A DNA stretch of 24,919 nt from CAZIAK01 sp964537035 (GTDB lineage: Bacteria; Planctomycetota; B15-G4). A program made the position numbers and the translations under genes. Under the pieces are notes generated by a model. That model saw only the letters and a program-made list of their open reading frames with translations. It made no database searches and was not told where the DNA came from. Below, piece by piece: positions 16,777-23,937 of the stretch. Where the stretch lies: assembly GCA_964537035.1 (NCBI GenBank), contig CAZIAK010000060.1, forward strand, positions 1 through 24,919. The letters are read 5' to 3'. Every line of letters starts with the position of its first letter. Within the stretch, counting starts at the first letter, position 1.

Positions 16777-17232
16777 ATGGCCAACGCACCCAACAACGAA
16801 GTCGACATGGACATGACGCCCATGATCGACATCGTGTTCTTGATGATCATTTTCTTCATCATCGTGTCGGACATGACTCAGCAAGACCTCGCTGAGCTCA
16901 AGCTCCCGGTGGCCGAGCAGGCCGTTGACGATGAGGCCGAACAGGGCCGGATGATCATCAACATCCTCAAGGACGGAGAGGTGATCATCAAGCGGGTGAA
17001 GTACGACACGCTTGATCAGCCAGAAGCCGTGGCAGCACTCCGGGCCTACCTCGCCTCAGAGGTGGCCAAGGGCGAGAAGGACGAGGGCACCACCTTCTCC
17101 TCTCGCGCCCTGCTGGTGCGGGCCGACAAAGAGACCAAGTTCAAAGAGGTTCAGAAGGTGATGCGGATCTGCGGTGAAATGGGCATCCAGGTCTACAAGG
17201 TTCACCTCGCCGCGGCCCAGAACGAGCAGTAG
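16777..17232 (+). CDS. exbD: ExbD/TolR family protein (first copy)
   Basis: A 151-residue single-pass protein. Residues 10-30 (DMDMTPMIDIVFLMIIFF) are the ExbD/TolR transmembrane signature, with D18 the proton-carrying aspartate. The periplasmic part (about 35-150) has the usual alpha/beta fold and ends with the conserved RADKETKFKEVQKVM helix and GIQVYKV strand. It partners the ExbB channel upstream. A ribosome site AAGGCGG lies just before the ATG. It differs from the next ExbD in its periplasmic domain, including an acidic loop at about 48-58, so the two may have different partners. Confidence 0.92.
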   Translation: MANAPNNEVDMDMTPMIDIVFLMIIFFIIVSDMTQQDLAELKLPVAEQAVDDEAEQGRMIINILKDGEVIIKRVKYDTLDQPEAVAALRAYLASEVAKGEKDEGTTFSSRALLVRADKETKFKEVQKVMRICGEMGIQVYKVHLAAAQNEQ

Positions 17233-17238
17233 GACACC

Positions 17239-17679
17239 ATGGCCAGACAAAAGGCAGAAATCGAAGAGGTCGACCTCGATCTCACCCCGATGATCGACGT
17301 GGTCTTCCTGTTGCTCATCTTCTTCATCGTGACGATGAAGTTCAAAGTGCTTGAGGGCAAGCTCGAGACGGAGCTGCCCAAGGACGTGGGCGTCAATCGC
17401 TCCGAGGTCGATGAGCTGCTCGAGAAGATCGAGATCAACATCTTCCCGGACAAGGCCGGCGAAAACGGCATCAAGATCATCGTCAACGGGCGCGCCATGG
17501 CTTCCCTGGCCACGCTCCGCGGCGAGCTCAGGCGTTGGTACGACATCAACGACGAATCCCGTACCACGCTCTACCCCGAAGCCAAGATCAACTACGAGCA
17601 GGTCATCAAAGTGGTCGACGTCATTCTCGGCGTCGGTCTGACCGACATCACCTTTGCCGGCGTCCGCTGGGACATGTGA
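17239..17679 (+). CDS. exbD: ExbD/TolR family protein (second copy)
   Basis: A 146-residue protein with the signature DLDLTPMIDVVFLLLIFF (12-29), where D20 is the proton-carrying aspartate, then a periplasmic domain. That domain diverges: DELLEKIEINIFPDKAG (about 58-75) and INYEQVIKVVDVILGVGL (about 115-132) replace the segments of the first copy. It starts six bases after the first exbD stop. Its own stop overlaps a possible ATG of the second secretin (TGATG). Two ExbDs with one ExbB suggest a mixed dimer or two outputs; both remain inference. Confidence 0.92.
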   Translation: MARQKAEIEEVDLDLTPMIDVVFLLLIFFIVTMKFKVLEGKLETELPKDVGVNRSEVDELLEKIEINIFPDKAGENGIKIIVNGRAMASLATLRGELRRWYDINDESRTTLYPEAKINYEQVIKVVDVILGVGLTDITFAGVRWDM

Positions 17680-17762
17680 TGACCACCCCCTTCTCTTCTC
17701 ACCGAACCAACGACGCGGCAACTCTTCGGGGTGCCGCCCTCGTGGCCAGGAGCTGCATCACG

Positions 17763-20369
17763 ATGGCACGTCTGCACGGCACACTCCTCATCTTCACCGC
17801 AGGTCTCGCTCTGTCATCCGCCGCGATGGCAGCCCAATCAGAGACCACGGCGTTTCATCAGTCGCCCAGCTTCGAGTACAGCCCTCAGGTCAGCCTGGGT
17901 CTGTTCCAAGATGGCGGCGACGGCTCGATCCCCACCGCAGATGACGAGCGCGCTCGTCGCGAGCTGGTCCAGGAGATGACCCGGGTCCTGGTCGACCAGT
18001 ACATGGCCAACGCCCGCGCCCTCGAAGAGCAGCTCGAGCTCGACCTGGCCCTGCGTGAGTTGCAGAAGGCCCGCGACCTCGACCCCTCCGACACGATCGT
18101 CCTCGACTACGTGCGCCAGCTGCAGGCCTTGCTCAAGATGCCCGAGGCCGAAGCCGCCCTGCTGCGGGTCTCAGCCCGTGATCGCTACGAGGCCCAGCGT
18201 CAGCAGATGAAGATGCTGGCTCGCATCGATCTCGACAACGCCCGGCAGGCCATGGAGGTCGGCGAGTACGAGAACGCCGTCACCCTGGCCCGCGGGGTCA
18301 CCAACAGCATTCGTTGGAGCCAGGGAGAAGTCTCCTGGGGCAACCTCTCGGCCCAGGCCAACGACCTCCTCGCCCAGGCCGAAGAGGCCGCCTCCGGCGC
18401 GGACGCAGCCCGCCGCGAAGAGATGAAGCGTCAGGCCTACGAGGCCCTGCGCTCCGAAGAGAAGGGCCGCGAGAAGCAAGAGGAGCTGCGCGTCCAGAGC
18501 CTGCTGATCAACGCCACCTCTGCCTTCGATCGGGCCGACTACGAGACCACCGAGAAACTGGCCGAGGCCGTGCTGGACGTCGACCGGCACAACGCCCAGG
18601 CCCTTGAGCTGCTCGACGCGGCCCAGGACGCCGCGCGAGAGTACGCCGACCGCATCTTCATCCAGACCCGCCGGGAGGAGTTCAACCGCTGGCGTAACGA
18701 GATGGAGAAGGTGCGCATCCCGAACGCAGAGCTGTACACCGACCCGGACCCTGACCACTGGGCCAAGATCACGGCCACCCGCGGTCTGCGCCGGTCCCTC
18801 GGATTGGGCGACCTCGACCCCGAGATCACCGCGCTGAACGAGCTGCTCGACTCCACCAAGATGGACGCGAACTTCGACGACAAGACCATCGTCGAAGTGG
18901 CCAATCACCTCTCCTTCGTCTACGACATCCCGGTGTCCGTTGACCCCGAGATCGCCCTTGAGCTGGACGACAACGCCGACTACGTGAACATCACCGGCCT
19001 GAACGACATCACCGCCCGTTCCTTCTTGAACGTGCTGGTCGAGCAGGTAGGCGATGAGCTGGCCTGGACCCTGCGCAATGGCCGGGTCTACGTGACCTCG
19101 AAGGAGAAGTCTGGCGGCACCCCCATCACCCGGGTGCACCCCATCCAAGACCTCACCTTCAAGCTCACCGACTTCAAGGGCAGCAACATTCGCGACATCG
19201 CCCTGCCCGGCGAGGCTGGTGACGACAACGAAGAGACCATCTTCAACAGCGAGCTCGATCAGGTCACCATCATTGACCCCGAAGAGGTGCTGAACCTGGT
19301 CCGCGAGAACATCACCCCCGAAGACTGGGATCTCTCCGACGCCTACAACATCGACTTCGTGGACAACAACAACCTGCTGGTGATCCACACCCCCGAGGTG
19401 CAGGCCCAGGTCGCGGAGTTCCTCGATGACCTGCGTGCCTTCTCCACCAGCATGGTCACCCTCGAGTCCCGCTTCTTCTCGATCTCTGATCTGTTCATCG
19501 AAGAGATCGGCACGGATCTCCGTGGCCTCAACCCCAATGGCGCCTTCGCCAACGAGTTCGCCCTCGACTCAGCAGACCAGAACGGCGACATCAGCCAAGG
19601 CCTCGACGGTCTCGGTGACGGCACGAACACGGCCACCGCCGGTGGCTTCTACGAGGACGGCGACCAGGTCTACGCCCTGCACAGTGAGAACTTCTTCTCC
19701 AACCCCCTCGGTGCCCTGATGAGCACGGTGGGTGGCGGCGCGTTCGAGTTCCAGATCCTCGACGACGTGCAGCTGAATCTGGTCATGAACCTGGTCAGCA
19801 AGAGCGAGAACGCCGTCGAGATCACCGCCCCGGTCATCTCGGTCTACAACACCCAGCGGGCCTTCGTGACCGTGGTCAACCAGGTCTCCTTCGTGCAGGA
19901 CTTCGAGGTCGACGTGGCCACGAACTCGTTCATCGCCGACCCGGTTATCGGCATCGCGCAGGAGGGCATCGTCCTCGACGTGCGGCCGACCATCAGCTAC
20001 GACCGCAAGTACATCACCCTCGACGTGCAGACCACCGTGGCTGAACTCGAGCGGCCCTTCCCCAGCATCACCACCTTGCTGGGTCCCAACGGTTCGCCGG
20101 TCACCTTCTCGGTGCCCACGCTGCAGGTCCAGGACGCCCAGACCACCGTCGTCGTCCCCGACGGTGGCGCCGTGATCCTTGGCGGTTTCAAGCACGTGCG
20201 CTACAAGAACCGGACGGCTGAGTCCCCCTGGTTCTCGGAGATCCCGGTCCTGGGCTTCTTCTTCCGCGAGAAGGGTCTGGCGGACGAAGTGACAGACCTG
20301 ATCATTGTCATCCGGGCGAAGATCACCGACTTCTCCCACCTGCGCGAGCCCACCCTGGCCCAGGGCTGA
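17763..20369 (+). CDS. TPR-fused outer-membrane secretin (second copy)
   Basis: An 868-residue secretin paralogue. The signal peptide (1-23, ending SSAAMA) is clear. TPR/coiled-coil-like charged helices fill about 60-320 (REEMKRQAYEALRSEEKGRE). An STN/N0-like domain follows at about 370-447. Ring domains reach about 560 (NLLVIHTPEVQAQVAEFLDD, 537-556). The secretin core covers 565-852, with EGIVLDVRPT (734-743), VPDGGAVILGGFK (798-810) and FSEIPVLGFFF (824-834). The start chosen is ATG 17763, which has AGGAG ten bases upstream and a proper signal peptide. The ATG at 17679 overlaps the exbD stop and would add 28 residues with no ribosome site, but cannot be excluded. Being the last gene after exbB-exbD-exbD implies a channel tied to a proton-driven motor. 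Confidence 0.9.
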   Translation: MARLHGTLLIFTAGLALSSAAMAAQSETTAFHQSPSFEYSPQVSLGLFQDGGDGSIPTADDERARRELVQEMTRVLVDQYMANARALEEQLELDLALRELQKARDLDPSDTIVLDYVRQLQALLKMPEAEAALLRVSARDRYEAQRQQMKMLARIDLDNARQAMEVGEYENAVTLARGVTNSIRWSQGEVSWGNLSAQANDLLAQAEEAASGADAARREEMKRQAYEALRSEEKGREKQEELRVQSLLINATSAFDRADYETTEKLAEAVLDVDRHNAQALELLDAAQDAAREYADRIFIQTRREEFNRWRNEMEKVRIPNAELYTDPDPDHWAKITATRGLRRSLGLGDLDPEITALNELLDSTKMDANFDDKTIVEVANHLSFVYDIPVSVDPEIALELDDNADYVNITGLNDITARSFLNVLVEQVGDELAWTLRNGRVYVTSKEKSGGTPITRVHPIQDLTFKLTDFKGSNIRDIALPGEAGDDNEETIFNSELDQVTIIDPEEVLNLVRENITPEDWDLSDAYNIDFVDNNNLLVIHTPEVQAQVAEFLDDLRAFSTSMVTLESRFFSISDLFIEEIGTDLRGLNPNGAFANEFALDSADQNGDISQGLDGLGDGTNTATAGGFYEDGDQVYALHSENFFSNPLGALMSTVGGGAFEFQILDDVQLNLVMNLVSKSENAVEITAPVISVYNTQRAFVTVVNQVSFVQDFEVDVATNSFIADPVIGIAQEGIVLDVRPTISYDRKYITLDVQTTVAELERPFPSITTLLGPNGSPVTFSVPTLQVQDAQTTVVVPDGGAVILGGFKHVRYKNRTAESPWFSEIPVLGFFFREKGLADEVTDLIIVIRAKITDFSHLREPTLAQG

Positions 20370-20392
20370 GCGCACAGAATCTGATCACCCCC

Positions 20393-20413
20393 CATCGGCC
20401 CTCGGGGCCAATG
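20393..20413 (+). terminator. Small hairpin after the second secretin
   Basis: CAT-C-GGCCC / TCG loop / GGGCC-A-ATG makes an eight-pair stem with one mismatch, 24 bases after the secretin stop. There is no U tract. It may be part of a two-hairpin transcription end with the larger stem downstream. Confidence 0.35.
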
Positions 20414-20425
20414 CCCAGTGATCTA

Positions 20426-20460
20426 CGGGCGCCGCGTTGCCATGGGCTGCGCGGCGCCCG
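20426..20460 (+). terminator. Strong GC hairpin, probable transcription terminator
   Basis: CGGGCGCCGCG (20426-20436) pairs perfectly over 11 bases with CGCGGCGCCCG (20450-20460) around a 13-base loop. It sits between the secretin and a candidate promoter for the HAD gene, the expected place for a terminator. The run of T that defines a classic intrinsic terminator is missing, so it may act with Rho, as an mRNA-end stabiliser, or as a protein site. Confidence 0.5.
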
Positions 20461-20481
20461 CGGTCATTCAGGTGCCCTCAC

Positions 20482-20510
20482 TTGCAACCTGCGGCCGGGC
20501 GGCCCAGAAT
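20482..20510 (+). promoter_or_regulatory. Candidate promoter giving a leaderless HAD mRNA
   Basis: TTGCAA (20482-20487, 4 of 6), a 17-base spacer and CAGAAT (20505-20510, 4 of 6). Seven bases separate the -10 box from the GTG at 20518, so the transcript would begin at the start codon. No ribosome site is seen before that GTG. The arrangement repeats what is seen before the glycosylase gene at 5143. Confidence 0.4.
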
Positions 20511-20517
20511 CTCAGAC

Positions 20518-21249
20518 GTGACCACGCTGAGCGCCCTCTTCCTCGACATTGACGACACCCTGTATTCGACGACCGACTTCGCCAATCTGGCGAGGCAGCG
20601 CGCCGTTGAAGCCATGGTTCGTCAAGGCCTGCGCCTGCCGGTCGAGGTGGTGCGCCGAGAGCTGAACGAGGTCATCTCCGAGTTCACCAGCAACTATCCG
20701 AATCACTTCGACAAGCTGCTGCTGCGCCTGCCCCAGCACTCATGGTCCGGGACCAACCGGGCCTTGATCGTCGCCGCGGGCATCTCGGCCTATCACGACA
20801 CGAAGAGCGAGATGGCGCCGTTCACCGACGTGCTTCCGTTTCTGAAGGCCATGCAAGAGCGCACCGACTTGCTGGTGGGCGTGATCACTCACGGCCTCGA
20901 GATCAAGCAGGCGGACAAGCTGCTGCGCCTGGGCGTCGTCCCGTTCCTCCACCCCGAAGGCATCTTCATCAGCGATCAGCTGGGCATCAGCAAGCCCAAC
21001 CCCAAGCTGTATCGCCGGGCCTGCGCCCGCTTCGGTCTGGACCCGCGAGAGGTCATGTACGTGGGTGACAGCCCTGCCCATGACATCGACCCGCCCAACA
21101 GCCTGGGTATGGTCACCGTGCGCATGCGTCGGCCCTGCGGTAAGCACGTGGCCGAAGAGAGCGACACGGCTGCGACCTACGATGTGAGCAGCTTCGATGA
21201 ACTCCAGGCCTGCCTGACCAGCGACTTCGGGCTCGAGCTCGAGGCCTGA
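20518..21249 (+). CDS. HAD-superfamily hydrolase, subfamily IA
   Basis: A 243-residue phosphatase-type protein with all four HAD motifs: DIDDT (D10 nucleophile, D12 acid/base), VITHG (T124), K159 in GISKPNPK, and GDSPAHD (D184, D189). The helical cap (about 17-90) contains FANLARQRAVEAMVRQGL and YPNHFDKLLLRL. These resemble the TIGR02253-type HAD proteins, known mostly from archaea, as I recall them. Substrate unknown; a small phosphorylated metabolite such as a nucleotide is usual. The frame is open from 20437, but the first in-frame ATG would lie in the terminator hairpin. GTG 20518 gives a normal N-terminus (TTLSALFLDIDDT). The oppA gene starts one base after its stop, so the two are coupled, though their functions need not be linked. 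Confidence 0.88.
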   Translation: MTTLSALFLDIDDTLYSTTDFANLARQRAVEAMVRQGLRLPVEVVRRELNEVISEFTSNYPNHFDKLLLRLPQHSWSGTNRALIVAAGISAYHDTKSEMAPFTDVLPFLKAMQERTDLLVGVITHGLEIKQADKLLRLGVVPFLHPEGIFISDQLGISKPNPKLYRRACARFGLDPREVMYVGDSPAHDIDPPNSLGMVTVRMRRPCGKHVAEESDTAATYDVSSFDELQACLTSDFGLELEA

Positions 21250-21250
21250 G

Positions 21251-22966
21251 GTGCACTCGGCAGCTCGTGTCGTGCTGCTGGCTGCCCTGGCAGGAGCGCC
21301 CTTGGCAGGCCTGTCCATCCTCTCCTCCAGGCCCACCCTCTCCCGAGCCGACCTGGCCTTCTGCAACCAGTCCGAGATCGGCTCCCTCGACCCGGCCATC
21401 GCCTCCGGCTCGTCGGAAGGACGGCTGCTGGGCTCTCTGTTCGAGGGACTCACTCGGGCCAACCCCGACGGCGGCTCGCCCCTGCCCGGGGTCGCCGAGG
21501 CGTGGGAGTGTTCCTCCGATGGGCTGACCTGGCGCTTCAGCTTGCGGCCCGATGCCCGCTGGTCCGATGGCACGCCGGTCACCGCGGAGGACTTCGTTTT
21601 CAGCTGGTTGCGCTTGCTGGAGCCCCACACCGCAGCCCGCTACGCCTATCTGCTCTGGAGCATCGAGGGCGCCCAGGAGTACACCACGGGTGGTGCCGGG
21701 TCTCCCGAGGGCTTGGCTCCCGAGGGCATGGCGTCTGACGGCGACGCTCCCGGCGGCGACCCTTCCGAGCGCAGTCCTCCCGGCGCCGAGAGCCCCGAGA
21801 ACATCGCCGCTGAAGCCCTGCGCCGGCAGGCTGTCGCCATCGAGGCCACGGGCCTCCATGAGCTGCAGCTGACCCTGAAGCGCCCCTGCCCCTACCTGCC
21901 TCAGCTGGCCAGCTACCATCCCCTGGCACCAGTCCAGAGGGCCTGCCTGGAGCGCCACGGCGAAGACTGGATCAAGCCAGGCAAGCTGGTGGGCAATGGC
22001 GCCTTCGTCCTCGCCGAGCGGCGCCTGCGGGATCGCATCCGCCTGGTGCGCAACGACTTCTACTGGGACGCCGCCAAGGTCGCCCTGGCCACGGTGGACA
22101 TCTTCTCGGTAGAGGCCACCACCACCCAGCTCAACATGTATCTCACCGGCCTCGTCGACTGGATGGTCAAGCCGCCCCCCGCCCTCTATGACGTCCTGCT
22201 CAACCAGCCGGACGCCCACACCGGCCCCCAGCTGGGCACCAGCTTCTTGCGCTTCAACGTGCGCAGGCCGCCCCTCGGTGAGCGCCGGGTGCGCCGCGCC
22301 CTGGCCCTCGCTCTCGACACCGAGAGCCTGGCCCGAAACATCATGCGCGGTGGTGAGAGCCCGGTCGATTCGCTGATCCCTCCGGGCCTACCCGGTTACG
22401 ACCCCGCGTCCATGGGGCCGAGCGACCCCGAGGCAGCTCGGCAACTGCTCACCGAAGCAGGCTTCCCCGGGGGGAACGGCCTCCCTGTCCTTGAGTTGCT
22501 GTATCCCCACACCGCCGCCACGGCTGACTTCTGCGCGGCGGTGGCGGAGACCTGGCGTCGTGAACTAGGCCTCTCCATCCGCCTGGTCAACCAGGCCTTC
22601 GAGGTCTATCTCGACTCGACGATCTCGGGCCGCTACGACGTGTCCTGGGGCTCCTGGATCGGCGACTACCTCGACCCGTCGACATTCCTCGAGGCGTTCC
22701 TCTCCGGCTCGGGCAACAACCGCACGGGCTGGGCCGACCCGGTCTACGACGAGCTGGTGGGTCGCGCCGCCGGGCTCAGCGACAGCGCGGAACGCGCCAC
22801 GCTCTACCGCCAAGCCGAGCAGCGCCTGCTCGACGACGCCCCCATCGCGCCCCTGTTTCAGCGCCGGAATATCCAGCTGGTCTCCCCGCGGGTTCAGGGC
22901 TTCGTGGACAACCTGCTCGACGTCCATCCCCTGCGCGACCTGGCCGTGAGCGGCCCACCCCCATGA
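21251..22966 (+). CDS. oppA: Oligopeptide ABC transporter substrate-binding protein (OppA/SBP_bac_5 family)
   Basis: A 571-residue binding protein for peptides or similar ligands. An N-terminal hydrophobic segment (6-25) is a signal peptide or anchor; no lipobox cysteine follows it, so it may be a membrane-anchored or soluble periplasmic form. Family landmarks are SEIGSLDPAIASG (41-53), LFEGLTRANPDGG (63-75), EAWECSSDGLTWRFSLRPDARWSDG in outline (83-107) and TAEDFVFSW (111-119). Residues about 147-182 are a Gly/Pro/Ser/Glu-rich insertion with repeated PEG units, in a loop that is short in typical OppA. The start is GTG one base after the HAD stop; the stop overlaps oppB by four bases (ATGA). 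Ligand cannot be read from sequence. Confidence 0.9.
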   Translation: MHSAARVVLLAALAGAPLAGLSILSSRPTLSRADLAFCNQSEIGSLDPAIASGSSEGRLLGSLFEGLTRANPDGGSPLPGVAEAWECSSDGLTWRFSLRPDARWSDGTPVTAEDFVFSWLRLLEPHTAARYAYLLWSIEGAQEYTTGGAGSPEGLAPEGMASDGDAPGGDPSERSPPGAESPENIAAEALRRQAVAIEATGLHELQLTLKRPCPYLPQLASYHPLAPVQRACLERHGEDWIKPGKLVGNGAFVLAERRLRDRIRLVRNDFYWDAAKVALATVDIFSVEATTTQLNMYLTGLVDWMVKPPPALYDVLLNQPDAHTGPQLGTSFLRFNVRRPPLGERRVRRALALALDTESLARNIMRGGESPVDSLIPPGLPGYDPASMGPSDPEAARQLLTEAGFPGGNGLPVLELLYPHTAATADFCAAVAETWRRELGLSIRLVNQAFEVYLDSTISGRYDVSWGSWIGDYLDPSTFLEAFLSGSGNNRTGWADPVYDELVGRAAGLSDSAERATLYRQAEQRLLDDAPIAPLFQRRNIQLVSPRVQGFVDNLLDVHPLRDLAVSGPPP

Positions 22967-23937
22967 TCAGGTTCCTGGCCCGGCGACTGCTCGCCTCCCT
23001 GGTCGTGCTGGCCGTGGTGGTGACCACCTGCTTCTTCCTGATGCGGCTCATGCCCGGGGGGCCCTTCGATCTGGAGCAGTCCCCCGACCCGGTGATCAGG
23101 GCCAACCTGCTGGCGGCCTACGATCTGGACGCCCCCATGCACGAGCAGTTCGCGCGCTACGTCGAGGGCTTGCTGCGGCGAGGCGATCTGGGCCCCTCCC
23201 TGCGCTACCGCGACTACGACGTGAGCGAGATCCTGGCCGAGAGCCTGCCCGTGTCCTTGGTGCTGGGGGGCTCAGCCCTGGTCCTCGCGCTCGTCTTCGG
23301 GCTGGGAGCGGGAGCGCTGGCCGCCGCGCGCCGGGGCAGCGCCATCGACACGGCGATCATGTCCCTGGCCGGGCTGGGCTTGGCCTTGCCCAGCTTCGTG
23401 GTGGCCGGGGTCCTGGTGCTGCTCTTCGCCTTTCACTGGCAGCTGTTCCCGGTGGTGGGCTTCGGCAGCCCGGCCCAGCTGGTGCTCCCCGCCGTGTCCC
23501 TGGCCATGCCCTTCGCCGCCACCATCGCCCGGCTGTTTCGGGCCGGGTTGCTGGAAGTGCTGGGCGAAGACTGGATCCGCACGGCTCGGGCCAAGGGCCG
23601 CTCGCCCCTGGCAGTGCTCTGGATCCACGCCGCCCGTCCGGCGTCCATCCCCGTGGTCAGCTACCTGGGGCCTGCCATCGCCGGCGTGCTCTCGGGTTCG
23701 CTGGTCATCGAGAGCATCTTCGCCATCCCCGGCGTGGGCACCCACTTCGTCGAGTCTGCCCTCAACGCCGACTACAACCTGGCCCTGGGAGTTGTCATCG
23801 TCTACACGGTCCTGCTCACCGTCGCGAACCTCGCCGTAGACCTGGCCTACAACCTGATCGACCCGCGCATGGACGATGGCCTGGGTGGCGGCGCAGCAGA
23901 CGAGGCTGTACCCCGGCGGGGGGTCGCCGCCCCATGA
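22963..23937 (+). CDS. oppB: Oligopeptide ABC transporter permease OppB
   Basis: A 324-residue inner-membrane permease. The N-terminus (LARRLLASLVVLAVVVTTCFFLMRLMPGGPF, residues 5-35 in outline) is the typical DppB/OppB opening. Five further hydrophobic segments lie near 98-121, 135-158, 173-192, 232-255 and 273-297. The ATPase-contact EAA-type loop is at about 203-228 (DWIRTARAKG ... ARPASIP). SIFAIPGVG (251-259) and the closing NLAVDLAYNLIDPR (289-302) are also family hallmarks. The start codon lies in an ATGA overlap with oppA and its stop in an ATGA overlap with oppC. Confidence 0.95.
   Translation: MIRFLARRLLASLVVLAVVVTTCFFLMRLMPGGPFDLEQSPDPVIRANLLAAYDLDAPMHEQFARYVEGLLRRGDLGPSLRYRDYDVSEILAESLPVSLVLGGSALVLALVFGLGAGALAAARRGSAIDTAIMSLAGLGLALPSFVVAGVLVLLFAFHWQLFPVVGFGSPAQLVLPAVSLAMPFAATIARLFRAGLLEVLGEDWIRTARAKGRSPLAVLWIHAARPASIPVVSYLGPAIAGVLSGSLVIESIFAIPGVGTHFVESALNADYNLALGVVIVYTVLLTVANLAVDLAYNLIDPRMDDGLGGGAADEAVPRRGVAAP

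Noticed and set aside
17679..17762. Extra 28-codon N-terminus for the second secretin from the ATG overlapping the exbD stop
   Set aside because: No ribosome site there, while ATG 17763 has AGGAG and starts a normal signal peptide. Kept as an alternative because stop/start overlap is common in this cluster.
5892..20369. Reading the whole cluster as a complete type II secretion or type IV pilus locus
   Set aside because: Key parts (traffic ATPase, PilC/GspF, pseudopilins, prepilin peptidase) are not seen, and ExbB/ExbD is not part of either system.
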